NCBI GenBank assembly: GCA_021200315.1 | Contig: JAJQGU010000030.1 | Location: 44,212-108,211 of the forward strand | DNA: 64,000 nucleotides | Direction: 5' to 3' | Origin: Akkermansiaceae bacterium | Lineage (GTDB): Bacteria; Verrucomicrobiota; Verrucomicrobiia; Verrucomicrobiales; Akkermansiaceae | In this document: positions 8,960-18,223 of the stretch, one piece after another | Position numbering within the stretch: the first letter of the stretch is position 1 | Layout: every line of letters starts with the position of its first letter | Program-made: the position numbers and the translations under genes | Notes under the pieces: model-generated | What the model saw: only the letters and a program-made list of their open reading frames with translations | The model's database searches: none | Told to the model about the DNA's origin: nothing

Positions 8960-9982
8960 TCAATCATAACCCCCGAATTCAAATTGCCTCAAGCCGCTGG
9001 GTAGCTGCTGGCGCGGACGGCCGAATTCGGCCATGAAACTTGAGGCGAAGCAGGCGATTCGATTGTCAATATCGGGTTGGTTGCCGAAAATGCCGCGGAT
9101 GTAGCTCCAGAGGACGCTCATTTCATTGCGCAGCGTGGCGTCCTGAATGCGGAAGTGAATGACGCCGCGGTCGTACAGATTCTTCATCTCATTTTCGGAA
9201 AGAATGCAGCTTTGTTGCTGGTGAAGAACTTGTGAATATATATCCTCGCAGCCGGCCATCTTCACATAGCGGTTTCGGGCCGCGAGCAGCTCCAGAGAAT
9301 ACGGCCTTTGCCGGATGCGGGAGAGGAGCATCAGGTGATCGCGTCGGCAGGGGCAATGACGCAGACAAGTATCGTTGATTGTAGCAATAAAACGGCCGGG
9401 TTCCTTCAATTGATCCAAGAGCTGTGGTTTTGCGCAGTCCACAGGATGCAGGGAAACCATGTCGTACTGTTCAGCCAGTGCGTTGTAGAAAGCCGCCGTG
9501 CGTTTTCCCGGTTCCGCCGCGGCGCGGTTCAAATGTGCGTACAGAGGAAGCTTCGGGAAAATGCGGCGTATATGGGCGGCTAGCTTGTCATTAGCCACGC
9601 TGACGGAGTTCCTGCGGATTCGATCACGGCGGTAGTGCTCCTGCAACAGGCGGTTGGCCGCGCCGTCCTCCAATGAATCGTCACGGATCACGGGAGAGTC
9701 GAACTCCAATGTCACCCCGGAGCCCAGCCGGGCGTATTGCTCCAGGGATTGTGTAAAGGTCCGGAAGTTCATCAGGGGGCGGGGTCTGTACCAATTGATT
9801 GTCCAGGCGCAGGGCGGCGCGCCTGCGGCGTCAAGTTGGAAGACACCGGGCAATGATGTCTTGGTGTATCCCAGATACATCAGCAGGGATCGGTCGAATC
9901 GGAATGCGCCGCCCAAGTGCCACCGTGCCCTGGGCATGCGGTTTTTCGAAAGAAAAAGAAGAGGATTATCGGGTGTAGCCAT
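8960..9982 (-). CDS. Cys-motif protein, paralogue of the upstream gene
   Basis: The track ORF starts at 10096, but the ATG at 9982 (MATPDNPLL) begins just after the upstream stop at 9993, giving 340 residues. It is a diverged paralogue of the upstream 322-residue protein: both have the core EQYDMVSLHP / EKYDKVMIHP and a C-x3-CP-x-R motif followed by His (here TINDTCLRHCPCRRDH, Cys206 and Cys210). A beta strand ending in N-D/E-x-C-x3-CP-x-R resembles TIM-barrel peptidase-U32-like proteins and could bind a metal or Fe-S centre. Family assignment is tentative and no function is claimed. Confidence 0.75.
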   Translation of the reverse strand: MATPDNPLLFLSKNRMPRARWHLGGAFRFDRSLLMYLGYTKTSLPGVFQLDAAGAPPCAWTINWYRPRPLMNFRTFTQSLEQYARLGSGVTLEFDSPVIRDDSLEDGAANRLLQEHYRRDRIRRNSVSVANDKLAAHIRRIFPKLPLYAHLNRAAAEPGKRTAAFYNALAEQYDMVSLHPVDCAKPQLLDQLKEPGRFIATINDTCLRHCPCRRDHLMLLSRIRQRPYSLELLAARNRYVKMAGCEDIYSQVLHQQQSCILSENEMKNLYDRGVIHFRIQDATLRNEMSVLWSYIRGIFGNQPDIDNRIACFASSFMAEFGRPRQQLPSGLRQFEFGGYD

Positions 9983-9992
9983 GGTGATCGGT

Positions 9993-10961
9993 TTATGCGT
10001 CTCCGGGCAGCAGCATTTCCCAGAAGAGGGTCTTGACGGCCTGCATGGCGTTTTCGCCGGGCTCATCTTCGCGCAGTACAAGCCGCAGTAGATCAAAGAG
10101 AATGAGAGCGGCGTTGGGATGCCCGCGACCTTGGAGCTTGAAGCGGCGGAAGCCCATGTCGTAGAGAGTCTTGATTTCGCTGCGCTTCAGAGCCATAACG
10201 CCGTGATCCGGCGAGCCGAGCAGCGTGCTCATCGAACTGCAGCCGTTTTTTGCCAGCTTTTTGTCAAAGTCACTACTGTCAAAGCTGAAAAAATCCAGCG
10301 CCGTCTTGGAGAGCGAATCGTAATGCAAATGGCGAATCGGGCATGAACGCACACAATATTCATTGACAATCAGCTCATATTTGGATTTATCCCCCAATTT
10401 TTCAAGCAGACCGCAGTTGATTGAGTCATCTGGGTGAATCATCACCTTATCGTATTTTTCAGCAAGGCGTCGGTAGTAATCTGGTTTGCCGCGCCCGCGT
10501 TCGTGAGCAACCTTCAGAATGGAAGATACCGTCTTCAGTTCGGGGAAGTTTGTCTTGACATGCTCATAGAGTGTGTCTGAAGCCATGATTACGGCATTTT
10601 GTCCGATGGGATTGTTTCTGCGGAAGAATTCCAAGAGGGTGTTGCCCACCTTGTCCCGTACATTTTCCTGGGTGAGATAAAGATTGGAAAAGGTCAGGTC
10701 GATGGCGATTTTCCGTTGGACGTAGGCCATGGAGAGTTCACGTACTTCTGCCGCATCCCGAATCAGTTGTTTCAGCACGCGTCCGCTGTTCCATCCGAAC
10801 AGCGGAGAGCCGTGCACCAGGGAAAAGGGAGTGAAGCCCAGGCGCAGTTTGCAGTAATCGTAAAAAGACACCAGCTCGCGGTCGTTCACGAATGCGCCCG
10901 ATACGTCCCACAGGGCCTCGGGCCAATCAGCATGCACATAAACAGACCGATTATTCGACAT
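9993..10961 (-). CDS. Cys-motif protein, first gene of a tandem paralogue pair
   Basis: A 322-residue protein with no signal peptide or membrane helix. It carries IVNEYCVRSCPIRHLHY (Cys203, Cys207, His211, His213) after a segment AEKYDKVMIHPDDS. The adjacent downstream gene is a paralogue with the same motif order and only 10 bp spacing. The conserved Asn-Glu-x-Cys-x3-Cys-Pro-x-Arg pattern recalls U32-like TIM-barrel proteins (tentative). Likely cytosolic; the pair may form a heteromer (inference). The start is supported by the divergent, gene-free sequence upstream. Confidence 0.75.
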   Translation of the reverse strand: MSNNRSVYVHADWPEALWDVSGAFVNDRELVSFYDYCKLRLGFTPFSLVHGSPLFGWNSGRVLKQLIRDAAEVRELSMAYVQRKIAIDLTFSNLYLTQENVRDKVGNTLLEFFRRNNPIGQNAVIMASDTLYEHVKTNFPELKTVSSILKVAHERGRGKPDYYRRLAEKYDKVMIHPDDSINCGLLEKLGDKSKYELIVNEYCVRSCPIRHLHYDSLSKTALDFFSFDSSDFDKKLAKNGCSSMSTLLGSPDHGVMALKRSEIKTLYDMGFRRFKLQGRGHPNAALILFDLLRLVLREDEPGENAMQAVKTLFWEMLLPGDA

Positions 10962-11287
10962 ACATTAAACCTAACATGGACAAATCCCCCCTGCAAGTTC
11001 AATCTTTGCCTGTGGTCTGCCCTTCGAGAGCAGACCGAGTGCTCCGTGCGGATCCCTCTGCGTCAATGCGGGCGTTGCTTTTTTATAAGTGGTGTGCATC
11101 GGAGCCGGCGTTTTCCGGCTCCATTCGCGGTATGTCCCAGCGCTGGAAGTCTGGGGGCCATGACTCTTCTTCAAGACGGCCTTGAATTTCAAGATCCCGG
11201 AATGATCGGCGCGGAATAATTTTTGAAATGTGAACGTATATGCAAAAATGTTTGAAAAAAGAAAAGGGAACAAATAATATAGAACCC
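10962..11287. other. Divergent intergenic region with two hairpins
   Basis: About 325 bp between the divergent Cys-motif and SGNH hydrolase genes. It contains two plus-strand hairpins: GGTCTGC/GCAGACC at 11014-11036 and GGAGCCGG/CCGGCTCC at 11101-11122. No gene is supported. The hairpins could be structured leader elements or decayed repeats; I recognise no riboswitch class. Confidence 0.45.
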
Positions 11288-11971
11288 ATGAAGAGTCTGT
11301 TTTCACTTCTTGCGATGGCGTATTTTGTTGCAATGTCATTTGTCCCGGCAATATGGGCAGCTCCGGTAAAAATCGCCTGCGTGGGTGACAGCATCACATA
11401 CGGCTATAAAATTCCCGATCGGGAAACGGGATGTTACCCCGCTCAATTGCAGCGGCTTCTGGACAAGAAGGCGCCCGGCAGGTACGAGGTGCACAATTTC
11501 GGAGTCAGCAGCATGACCTTGATGCGGAATACCGCCAAACCCTACACCGGCTGCAGGGAATATCGGGATTCCGTTGCCTGTACAGCGGATATTGTCATCA
11601 TTATGTTGGGCACCAATGATTCCAGCGGCGCCAACCGTGCGCTTATCGATACGCACTTCGAGCAGGATTATCACAAACTGATCTCCGCTTACCGTGACGG
11701 GCGCCAAGGGAGGGAACCCCGCATCATCGTGATGCTGCCTCCCAAATGCTTTCTTGAAGGCAGAGGGACGGATGAAAACACCATCCGCAGGAAAATTGTT
11801 CCGATTATCCGCAAAGTCGCTCGAGATGCTTCCGCCGAGCTGATCGATCTTTACGCATCCATCAGCACGAATTGGAAGGTGGATCTCATGCCCGACAAGC
11901 TACATCCCTCTGCCGAAGGAGCGGGCATGATGGCTGAAAAGATTGCTCCTGTCGTATTGAAAAGAAAATAA
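11288..11971 (+). CDS. Secreted SGNH/GDSL hydrolase
   Basis: The ATG at 11288 gives 227 residues with a signal peptide (MKSLFSLLAMAYFVAMSFVP, cleavage probably after AIWA). The mature enzyme shows block I with the nucleophile in CVGDSITYG, the oxyanion GTND motif in IIMLGTNDSS, and the C-terminal Asp-x-x-His in PDKLHPSAEG. These are the SGNH catalytic blocks of lipases, acetylesterases and lysophospholipases (family knowledge). A sugar O-acetylesterase role would suit a glycan-degrading gut bacterium, but the substrate is not determined. The alternative ORF start 16 codons upstream would spoil the signal peptide. Confidence 0.88.
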   Translation: MKSLFSLLAMAYFVAMSFVPAIWAAPVKIACVGDSITYGYKIPDRETGCYPAQLQRLLDKKAPGRYEVHNFGVSSMTLMRNTAKPYTGCREYRDSVACTADIVIIMLGTNDSSGANRALIDTHFEQDYHKLISAYRDGRQGREPRIIVMLPPKCFLEGRGTDENTIRRKIVPIIRKVARDASAELIDLYASISTNWKVDLMPDKLHPSAEGAGMMAEKIAPVVLKRK

Positions 11972-12081
11972 GCTTGAGACGAAGAGGTGCCGGGGATGTT
12001 TAATGACGTCCGCGGAGATCAAATGACAAACGGTTCGAATGTTGGATTGCCTCTGGCGGGCGCCGGGTGTTTGATGCGTCT

Positions 12082-12231
12082 GTGAAACGTATCTTGATCC
12101 TTACAGCAACATTGGTGGCCTGTTCGCTGGCCGTTACTTCCTGCAACACGATCGGCGGCGTGGGAAAAGATGTGAAATCGGTCGGCTCCGATATTTCAGG
12201 AGCGGCCGAGGCGGCGTCAGGCAGCCTGTAG
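12082..12231 (+). CDS. Entericidin-type small lipoprotein
   Basis: A 49-residue gene missing from the ORF track. From GTG 12082 it encodes a hydrophobic leader and lipobox LAVTSC followed by NTIGGVGKDVKSVGSDIS and a short Ala/Ser tail. This is the classic entericidin A/B pattern of tiny lipoproteins, common in Proteobacteria and Verrucomicrobia. An in-frame GTG at 12067 is an alternative start. It is convergent with thiD, whose 3' end is 18 bp away. Role in the envelope stress response is known only for enterobacterial homologues. Confidence 0.78.
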   Translation: MKRILILTATLVACSLAVTSCNTIGGVGKDVKSVGSDISGAAEAASGSL

Positions 12232-12249
12232 ACAGAACGCAGTTCCCGC

Positions 12250-13029
12250 TCAGCCGTGGTTGAGAACCTCCATCTGCGCGGGGAACTCCCAGCGCAGGGT
12301 GGTTCTGATCGACTGGGCCACAAAGGCGAGAGCCCGGTCAATCGCGCCGGGCAGAGCGTCTCCGGCTGCCAGTCTCGCGGTAATGGCCGAGGAAAGAGTG
12401 CACCCCGTGCCGTGGGTTGAAACACCCGTGATTCGAGGGCGCCTCCACGTGCGGGTTCCGCCGCTTGGCAGGGCGAGAATGTCGCAGCATTCCCGGTGCA
12501 TGTGTCCTCCTTTGGCCAGTACGGCCACGCCGTGCCGTTCCGCGAGAGTTTGTGCGCCGTGCCGGAGATCCGATTCGGTGCAGATGGGGAAGCCTGCGAG
12601 CTTCTCAAGTTCGTCCATGTTGGGTGTGATGAGCGAGGCGAGGGGGAATAGAGCCTGTTCGTAAACGTCGATGGTGTGTTTGAGCATGAGACTGCTCCCT
12701 GCTGTGGCGATCATCACGGGATCGAGCACAAACGGCAGTTTGCGCCCGCGCAACGCGTCGGCCACGGCGCCGGCGATTCCGGGAGAATAGAGCATGCCCG
12801 TCTTTACTGCGCCTGCGGGGAACGAGTCAAGGCAAAGGCGCACCTGGTCGGCCACGAGATCAGGGGAGATTTCTTGGATGGCATTCACTCGGCCGGGCAC
12901 TTCAGACACCACACAGGTGACGGCTGTCAGCGCGTAGGCACCCATGGCGTGCGCCGCCTTCAGGTCAGCTTGAAGGCCGGCTCCCGCCGAGCAGTCGGAA
13001 CCGGCGATGGTGAGCATGACTGGGAGCAT
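12250..13029 (-). CDS. thiD: Hydroxymethylpyrimidine (phosphate) kinase
   Basis: A 259-residue ribokinase-fold enzyme that phosphorylates HMP and HMP-phosphate in thiamine biosynthesis. Signatures are TIAGSDCSAGAGLQADLK at the N-terminus, AVKTGML, FVLDPVMIATAGS, LITPNMDELEKL and the anion-hole motif in THGTGCTLSSAI near the C-terminus. It starts 21 bp after pheT on the same strand and may be its operon-distal partner. No TPP riboswitch is visible upstream, as expected if it is transcribed from the pheS promoter. A start four codons later is possible. Confidence 0.93.
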   Translation of the reverse strand: MLPVMLTIAGSDCSAGAGLQADLKAAHAMGAYALTAVTCVVSEVPGRVNAIQEISPDLVADQVRLCLDSFPAGAVKTGMLYSPGIAGAVADALRGRKLPFVLDPVMIATAGSSLMLKHTIDVYEQALFPLASLITPNMDELEKLAGFPICTESDLRHGAQTLAERHGVAVLAKGGHMHRECCDILALPSGGTRTWRRPRITGVSTHGTGCTLSSAITARLAAGDALPGAIDRALAFVAQSIRTTLRWEFPAQMEVLNHG

Positions 13030-13050
13030 GAGGACGGGAAATGCCGGGAG

Positions 13051-15543
13051 TCAACGGAACCTGAGTGTCCTGATCTGCTTGGTGAGTGCGTCGAGAACTT
13101 CCTTGTGCGCAGCATCCACCTCGTTCGCGGTAAGAGTCTTGTCCTTTGAGCGGTAGAGGAATGTGTAGGTGAGAGATTTCCGGTCGGCCGCAAGTCTCTC
13201 GCCGGTGGGATCCGAGAACATGTCACAGCATTTCGCGTTCACCAGCAGTCGTTGTTTCGCCGCGGCGATGGCGCGCATGATCTCCGAATTTTTCGTTTGC
13301 ACGGGCACATCGATGGCGGCGTCGCGCGATGAGCCGGGAAACTGCGGGAGTTCCCTGGCTCTTACGGTAGCCGTGGCGGCATCTTGCAGCTTGCGCAGAT
13401 CGATTTCGGCGTAATAGGTCTCTTCAGGCAAATTGAGGCGGCGGCAGCGGTCGAGAGCCACGCGGGCCAAATAACCGCAGGACGCCCCATTAATGTGAAT
13501 ATCGGCGCCGAGCGCTGCTTCCGAGCGGGGTTTCGCGGGGCTGAGCGTGATCGGCATGCGGGGCACGAGCACTTCGAGAAGGGCGGTGAGGTCGGCCTGG
13601 CCGACAGAAACCGGACGGCGATTGCACCACGAGGCGGGAGAACTCTTGCCCGAGAGGAGAATGCCGAGCACTTCCGTTTCAATATCGCGGCCTTTGCCGC
13701 CCCCTGTATTGCGGAAAACGCGGCCGCATTCGAAGAAGCGCAGAACGTTCAGTCCTTGGTTCACGTTGCGGGAAGCCACGGCCAATAGTCCGGGAGCGAG
13801 CGATGGCCTCAGTATCGAGTGGTCTTCGCTCAAGGGCAGAGCCACGCTGATCAGATCGCCGGATTGGAGCGGGCGGATGGGGAGCGAGTGGCAAGCCTGG
13901 GCGATGAGAGGATCTTGGGATTCTGCGGCGATCAGCTTGATGGTCTGCACTTCGCGAAGCCCGGCTCCTGCCAATTTGCGGATGAGAGCCATGCGGAAGT
14001 CATGCGAGCGATCCACAGTGCTTTCTTCAGTGAACAGGGTGATGCGTCGGCTGGGTATGTTGTTAATGCCATACACGCGCACAATCTCTTCGATGAGATC
14101 GCAATCCCTTTTGAGATCAAGGCGCCAAGGCGGGCAGAGCCACAGACCGCGGCCGTCTGCGTCGCTCAGTCCGAGCCTCTTGAGAATGGCGGCCGCTTCC
14201 ATGTGGGGGACGGCTCCGCCCGTGAGGCGGTCGAGAGCTTTCCACTCCAAGCGTACGGAATCCGTTGCGTAGAAGATTTTTGCGTTCGTCCCCTGTTCGA
14301 CGACCGAGGCGATGGCGGCTGTGTCCTCAGCGGCGAGCGTGGGCGCTTGGCCGGCCACGAGAGTGGGTTCAGCCGTGCCGCCGGCCAGTTCGAGAATGAG
14401 CTCTGCGGCTCGTGCGGCAGCCCGCAGTGTTGTCCATGGCGAAAGCCCCCGCTCATAGCGATACGAGGAATCGGAGGTCAGCGCGAGTTTGCGCGAAGTG
14501 GAGCGTATTGCCGAGCGGTTGAACCAAGCGGCTTCAAGCACGATGTCGGTGGTGGTGTCGGTCACTCCGCTTTCGATTCCGCCCATGACGCCGCCGAGAG
14601 CGAGCGCTGCACCAGAGCGGTCTCCGATCACGAGATCATCGGGCGAAAGAGCGAAATCGCCGCCAATGAGGGCATGAAACACCTCGCCTTCCCGTGCGTG
14701 GCGCACCACAATGCCGCCTTGGATCTTCGACGCATCGAAGGCATGCAGCGGCTGGCCGATTTCATGCAGCACGTAATTGGTGATGTCGACAATATTGTTG
14801 ATAGGGCGCAATCCGATGGCGTTCAGACGCCGGGCGAGCCATGCGGGAGAAGGTGCAATCTTCACGCCCGAAATGCGAGTGGCGGTGTAAAGAGGACAGA
14901 TTTCAGGTGCGTCGAGGCGGATGAAATCACCGGCGGAAACAGTTTCGAGAGCTTGCGCCGCCTTCTCTGAAGGATCCTCGCTCAAAGCACGCCCGGAAAT
15001 GCCGGCCAGTTCGCGGGCTATGCCCCAGTGCGAAAGCAGATCCGGCCTGTTGGGCGTGATCTCGAGTTCGAATACGGTATCGGAGTCCACCAGATTTTTC
15101 ACGGGCGTCCCAACGGGCAGATCATTCGGCAAAATCCAGAGGCCGTGTTCCTTGTCGGGCAGGCCGAGTTCGGAGGCCGAGCAGAGCATGCCGCGCGATT
15201 CCACGCCGCGCATTTTGCCCACTTTTATTTCAAAATTGCCGGGCAGCACGGAGCCGGGAAGGGAGCAGGGCACTTTGTCCCCCACCTTGTAGTTGGCCGC
15301 GCCGCAGACGATCTGCCGCAAGGAGCCTTCCCCGGCATCCACCATGCAGACATTGAGGTGATCCGAGCCTTCGACGGGTGCCTTTTTCTTCACTTGGGCG
15401 ACGACTACCAGATCAGTGGAGACGCCCTTTTCCCAGATATTTTCCACTTCCACTCCTGCGAAAGTCAGCATGTCGGCCATGGCTTGGGCGTCGAGCCCTT
15501 CGAGATCGATGTAATGGGAAAGCCAGTTTAATGATACGTTCAT
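13051..15543 (-). CDS. pheT: Phenylalanyl-tRNA synthetase beta chain
   Basis: An 830-residue beta subunit. Visible modules are the N-terminal MNVSLNWLSHYIDLEG, the OB-fold tRNA-binding domain (about 40-150; VVAQVKKKAPVEGSDHLNVC), the B3/B4 domain, B5 (about 410-480), the catalytic-like core (about 490-700) and a C-terminal FDX-ACB anticodon-binding domain ending in ALTKQIRTLRFR. It lies 23 bp downstream of pheS and forms the alpha2beta2 enzyme with it. Nothing appears truncated. Confidence 0.96.
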   Translation of the reverse strand: MNVSLNWLSHYIDLEGLDAQAMADMLTFAGVEVENIWEKGVSTDLVVVAQVKKKAPVEGSDHLNVCMVDAGEGSLRQIVCGAANYKVGDKVPCSLPGSVLPGNFEIKVGKMRGVESRGMLCSASELGLPDKEHGLWILPNDLPVGTPVKNLVDSDTVFELEITPNRPDLLSHWGIARELAGISGRALSEDPSEKAAQALETVSAGDFIRLDAPEICPLYTATRISGVKIAPSPAWLARRLNAIGLRPINNIVDITNYVLHEIGQPLHAFDASKIQGGIVVRHAREGEVFHALIGGDFALSPDDLVIGDRSGAALALGGVMGGIESGVTDTTTDIVLEAAWFNRSAIRSTSRKLALTSDSSYRYERGLSPWTTLRAAARAAELILELAGGTAEPTLVAGQAPTLAAEDTAAIASVVEQGTNAKIFYATDSVRLEWKALDRLTGGAVPHMEAAAILKRLGLSDADGRGLWLCPPWRLDLKRDCDLIEEIVRVYGINNIPSRRITLFTEESTVDRSHDFRMALIRKLAGAGLREVQTIKLIAAESQDPLIAQACHSLPIRPLQSGDLISVALPLSEDHSILRPSLAPGLLAVASRNVNQGLNVLRFFECGRVFRNTGGGKGRDIETEVLGILLSGKSSPASWCNRRPVSVGQADLTALLEVLVPRMPITLSPAKPRSEAALGADIHINGASCGYLARVALDRCRRLNLPEETYYAEIDLRKLQDAATATVRARELPQFPGSSRDAAIDVPVQTKNSEIMRAIAAAKQRLLVNAKCCDMFSDPTGERLAADRKSLTYTFLYRSKDKTLTANEVDAAHKEVLDALTKQIRTLRFR

Positions 15544-15566
15544 AATGTAAAATTCGAGTTAATGAT

Positions 15567-16580
15567 TCATGCTTGGAACTGGTCGAGGAAGCGGGCGTCG
15601 TTTTCAATCAGAAGTCGGATATCGCGGATACCCCAGCGTATCATCGCGAGTCGTTCAAGCCCGATGCCGAAAGCAAAGCCCGTGAGGCCGCCGTATTCCC
15701 GCGTGCCCTTCTCTCGGTCTACCGCCTCAAATACGGCGGGGTTCACCATGCCGCAGCCGGCGATCTCGATCCACTTCGGAGCCTGCCCCGCGGCCTGAAG
15801 GAGCACGTCGATTTCAAAACTCGGTTCCGTGAATGGGAAAAAGTGCGGTCGAAAGCGTACGGCTGTCTCTGCGCCGAAGAGTGATTTGAGAAAGTATTCC
15901 AAAGTGCCTTTCAAGTCCCCCACAGTCACATCTTCATTGACATAGAGACCTTCAATCTGAGTAAAGACAGAAAGGTGAGTGGCGTCTATGTCGTCGCGTC
16001 GGTAAGCCGAGCCGGGGGAGACGATGCGTACGGGCGGCGACAGATGCTCCATGGCGCGGATCTGCACGGTCGAAGTCTGTGTGCGAAGCAGCTTGCCGTT
16101 GTCAAAATAGAAAGTGTCTTTTTCGTTGCGTGCGGGATGATCGGTTGGTGTGTTGAGCGCGTCGAAACAATGGAACTCATCTTCGATCTCGGGACCTTCG
16201 GCCAGGGCGAACCCCATGCGGCGCAGAATGCGCACAGCCTCGTCGCGCACGAGTGTCAGCGGGTGAATTCCCCCGGCGGGCAGGGTGCGGCCGGGCATCG
16301 TGAGATCCACAGCGGTTACCGCTTCGCGGTCAGCCTCGGCCTGAAGGGCGGTCTGCCTTTGCTCAAGAGCCGCGGAGATGGCGCCGCGCGCTTCGTTCAG
16401 AATCCTTCCCACTTCCGGCTTCTCTTCCTTGGGGACGTCGCGCATGCCCTGCTGCACTTGGCTGAGGGTGCCTTTCTTGCCGAGAATGTACACGCGGGTT
16501 TCTTCAAGCCCCTTCATGGAGCGGACGGCCGCGATGCGCTCCAGTGCGTTGGATAGAATGCTGGCAATTCGTTCTTTCAT
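15567..16580 (-). CDS. pheS: Phenylalanyl-tRNA synthetase alpha chain
   Basis: A 337-residue class II synthetase subunit. An N-terminal coiled-coil (about 1-90) precedes the catalytic domain with motif 2 (SPGSAYRRDDIDATH), FRPHFFPFTEPSFEID and motif 3 (GFAFGIGLERLAMIRWGI). A CTCGGAG sequence sits just upstream of the ATG, one of the few SD-like sites here. It heads the pheS-pheT-thiD run. Confidence 0.97.
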   Translation of the reverse strand: MKERIASILSNALERIAAVRSMKGLEETRVYILGKKGTLSQVQQGMRDVPKEEKPEVGRILNEARGAISAALEQRQTALQAEADREAVTAVDLTMPGRTLPAGGIHPLTLVRDEAVRILRRMGFALAEGPEIEDEFHCFDALNTPTDHPARNEKDTFYFDNGKLLRTQTSTVQIRAMEHLSPPVRIVSPGSAYRRDDIDATHLSVFTQIEGLYVNEDVTVGDLKGTLEYFLKSLFGAETAVRFRPHFFPFTEPSFEIDVLLQAAGQAPKWIEIAGCGMVNPAVFEAVDREKGTREYGGLTGFAFGIGLERLAMIRWGIRDIRLLIENDARFLDQFQA

Positions 16581-16778
16581 ATACTCCGAGGAACTATACG
16601 CACATGCATGCTCATGGTCAAGCCGGAAGTCGGACGGCGATGCAAGCCGGAGTGCGAATCGCGGCGGGCATGCGTGAGAGCTTCTATGTCCGCACTGCGG
16701 GACTACTTGCCGCGAGAATGGCGGCTCTATAACTTTTGGCTTGAATTTTTATGTTCTGTTGGCCATACTGGGCACGTC

Positions 16779-17561
16779 ATGGCAGAGATTCACCCCACGT
16801 CCATTGTGGATCCCACGGCAGAGCTCGCGGGGGATGTCGTCATCGGTCCCTATTGTGTGATAGGGCCGCATGTGAGACTGGGCGAGGGCTGTGTGCTGCA
16901 CAGCCATATTGTTCTCGAAGGGCCTGCCGTCTTTGGGCGAAACAATGAATTCTACCCGTTTTCGGTGGTGGGTCTCAAGTCACAGGATTTAAAATACAGA
17001 GGAGAGCCCACTTGCCTCGAGGTGGGCGACGGCAATGTCTTTCGTGAGAACGCAACAATTAACCGATCGACTTTCCCTGAAGGAAAGACCGTGATCGGAA
17101 ACAATAATCATTTTCTGGTCAGCTCGCACGTGGGGCACGATTGCGTGCTCGGCGACAACATTATTCTTTCCGGGTTCGCTGGCTGTGCAGGGCACGTGCA
17201 TGTAGGTGATTATGCGATTCTTTCGGGCTTCGCCGCCATTCATCAGTTTGTACGCATCGGGGAACACGCCATGGTAGGGGGGGTCGCGCGGGTTTCCCAG
17301 GATGTGCCGCCCTTTACCATTGTCGAAGGACACCCGGGCATAGTGCGCGGAATCAACACTGTGGGACTGAAGCGCCGTGGTTTTTCAGAGGAAGATCTGC
17401 GGGCTCTCAAACAATGCTATAAAAAACTCTTTCTCACTCACAGCGTGAATTTGGACGAGGCGATCGCTTCTCTCTTGGAAGATGAAAGATATGGCGGGAA
17501 TCACTGCCTGCTTCGCATGGTGGAGTTTCTGCGCACGTCCGAACGCGGTTTTTGCCATTGA
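16779..17561 (+). CDS. lpxA: UDP-N-acetylglucosamine acyltransferase
   Basis: The ATG at 16779 (MAEIHPTSIVDPTAEL) gives 260 residues; the longer track ORF adds unrelated sequence. It is a left-handed beta-helix of hexapeptide repeats with a C-terminal helical domain. The catalytic histidine lies in SSHVGHDC (His120, equivalent to E. coli His125). Other LpxA segments are GLKSQDLKYRGE, AAIHQFVRIGEHAMVGG and GINTVGLKRRGFS. It performs the first step of lipid A synthesis in the cytosol. The stop overlaps the start of gph by one base. Confidence 0.95.
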   Translation: MAEIHPTSIVDPTAELAGDVVIGPYCVIGPHVRLGEGCVLHSHIVLEGPAVFGRNNEFYPFSVVGLKSQDLKYRGEPTCLEVGDGNVFRENATINRSTFPEGKTVIGNNNHFLVSSHVGHDCVLGDNIILSGFAGCAGHVHVGDYAILSGFAAIHQFVRIGEHAMVGGVARVSQDVPPFTIVEGHPGIVRGINTVGLKRRGFSEEDLRALKQCYKKLFLTHSVNLDEAIASLLEDERYGGNHCLLRMVEFLRTSERGFCH

Positions 17562-18223
17562 TGAAACATATCGTTTTTGATCTGGACGGCACGTTGGTTG
17601 ATTCCCTTGCCGGAATCGCGGAAGGTCTGAACCGTGCCTTGGCTGCTCTGGGATACCCGTCACATTCGGCGGAAGAGGTGCGCCGCATGGTGGGGCGCGG
17701 GGCGCGGGTGCTTTGTTCCATGGCTCTGGGTATCCCGCCCGAGGAGGGAGAATTGCCGGGCAACCGGATTGTGGACGAGTTGCAGAGTGCCTTTCAGCAA
17801 GAATATATCCATACCTGGAAGACCGGCACGCGCCCGTATCCCGGCATTTCCAGTCTGCTTGAGAGGCTGGCTGACGGCGGCGCAAAGCTTGCGGTTCTCT
17901 CGAACAAACCGCATCCGGTCACTGTGCCGCTTGTGAGAGAGCTCTTTCCGAGCATTCCATTCGATCCGGTTTACGGTTTTTCCAGGCGCTTTCCCCGCAA
18001 ACCCGATCCTGCATCTCTGCTGCATATTGCCGCTGGCTGGGGGGTGAATCCCGGGCAGGTTTGTCTAGTGGGGGATTCTCTTCATGACGCACGAACCGCA
18101 TACAATGCTGGAGCGCAGCTGCTGCTGGTCGGGTGGGGGTATGGGCAGCCTGCCTCTTTCAGCGAGCAGGCGCTGTGCCCTTGTGAAACAGTAGAGAAGC
18201 TTGGCCTGCTTCTGGAAGACTGA
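17561..18223 (+). CDS. gph: HAD phosphatase, phosphoglycolate phosphatase-like
   Basis: From the ATG at 17561, overlapping the lpxA TGA by one base, it encodes 220 residues. HAD motifs are FDLDGTLVDS (Asp7, Asp9), LAVLSNKPHP (motif II Ser plus Lys) and LVGDSLHDARTA (motif III/IV acids). The helical cap follows motif I (NRALAALGYPSHSAEEVRRMVG), as in Gph/PGP enzymes that hydrolyse 2-phosphoglycolate. HAD substrate assignments from motifs alone are weak, so another small phosphate ester is possible. The one-base overlap indicates translational coupling to lpxA. Confidence 0.82.
   Translation: MKHIVFDLDGTLVDSLAGIAEGLNRALAALGYPSHSAEEVRRMVGRGARVLCSMALGIPPEEGELPGNRIVDELQSAFQQEYIHTWKTGTRPYPGISSLLERLADGGAKLAVLSNKPHPVTVPLVRELFPSIPFDPVYGFSRRFPRKPDPASLLHIAAGWGVNPGQVCLVGDSLHDARTAYNAGAQLLLVGWGYGQPASFSEQALCPCETVEKLGLLLED

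Noticed and set aside
13819-14970. 383-codon plus-strand ORF inside pheT
   Set aside because: Entirely antisense to conserved pheT domains; no family signature and no SD.
12250-16580. TPP riboswitch for thiD or a T-box/attenuator for pheST
   Set aside because: The thiD leader is only 21 bp after pheT, and upstream of pheS no T-box core or Phe-rich leader peptide is visible.
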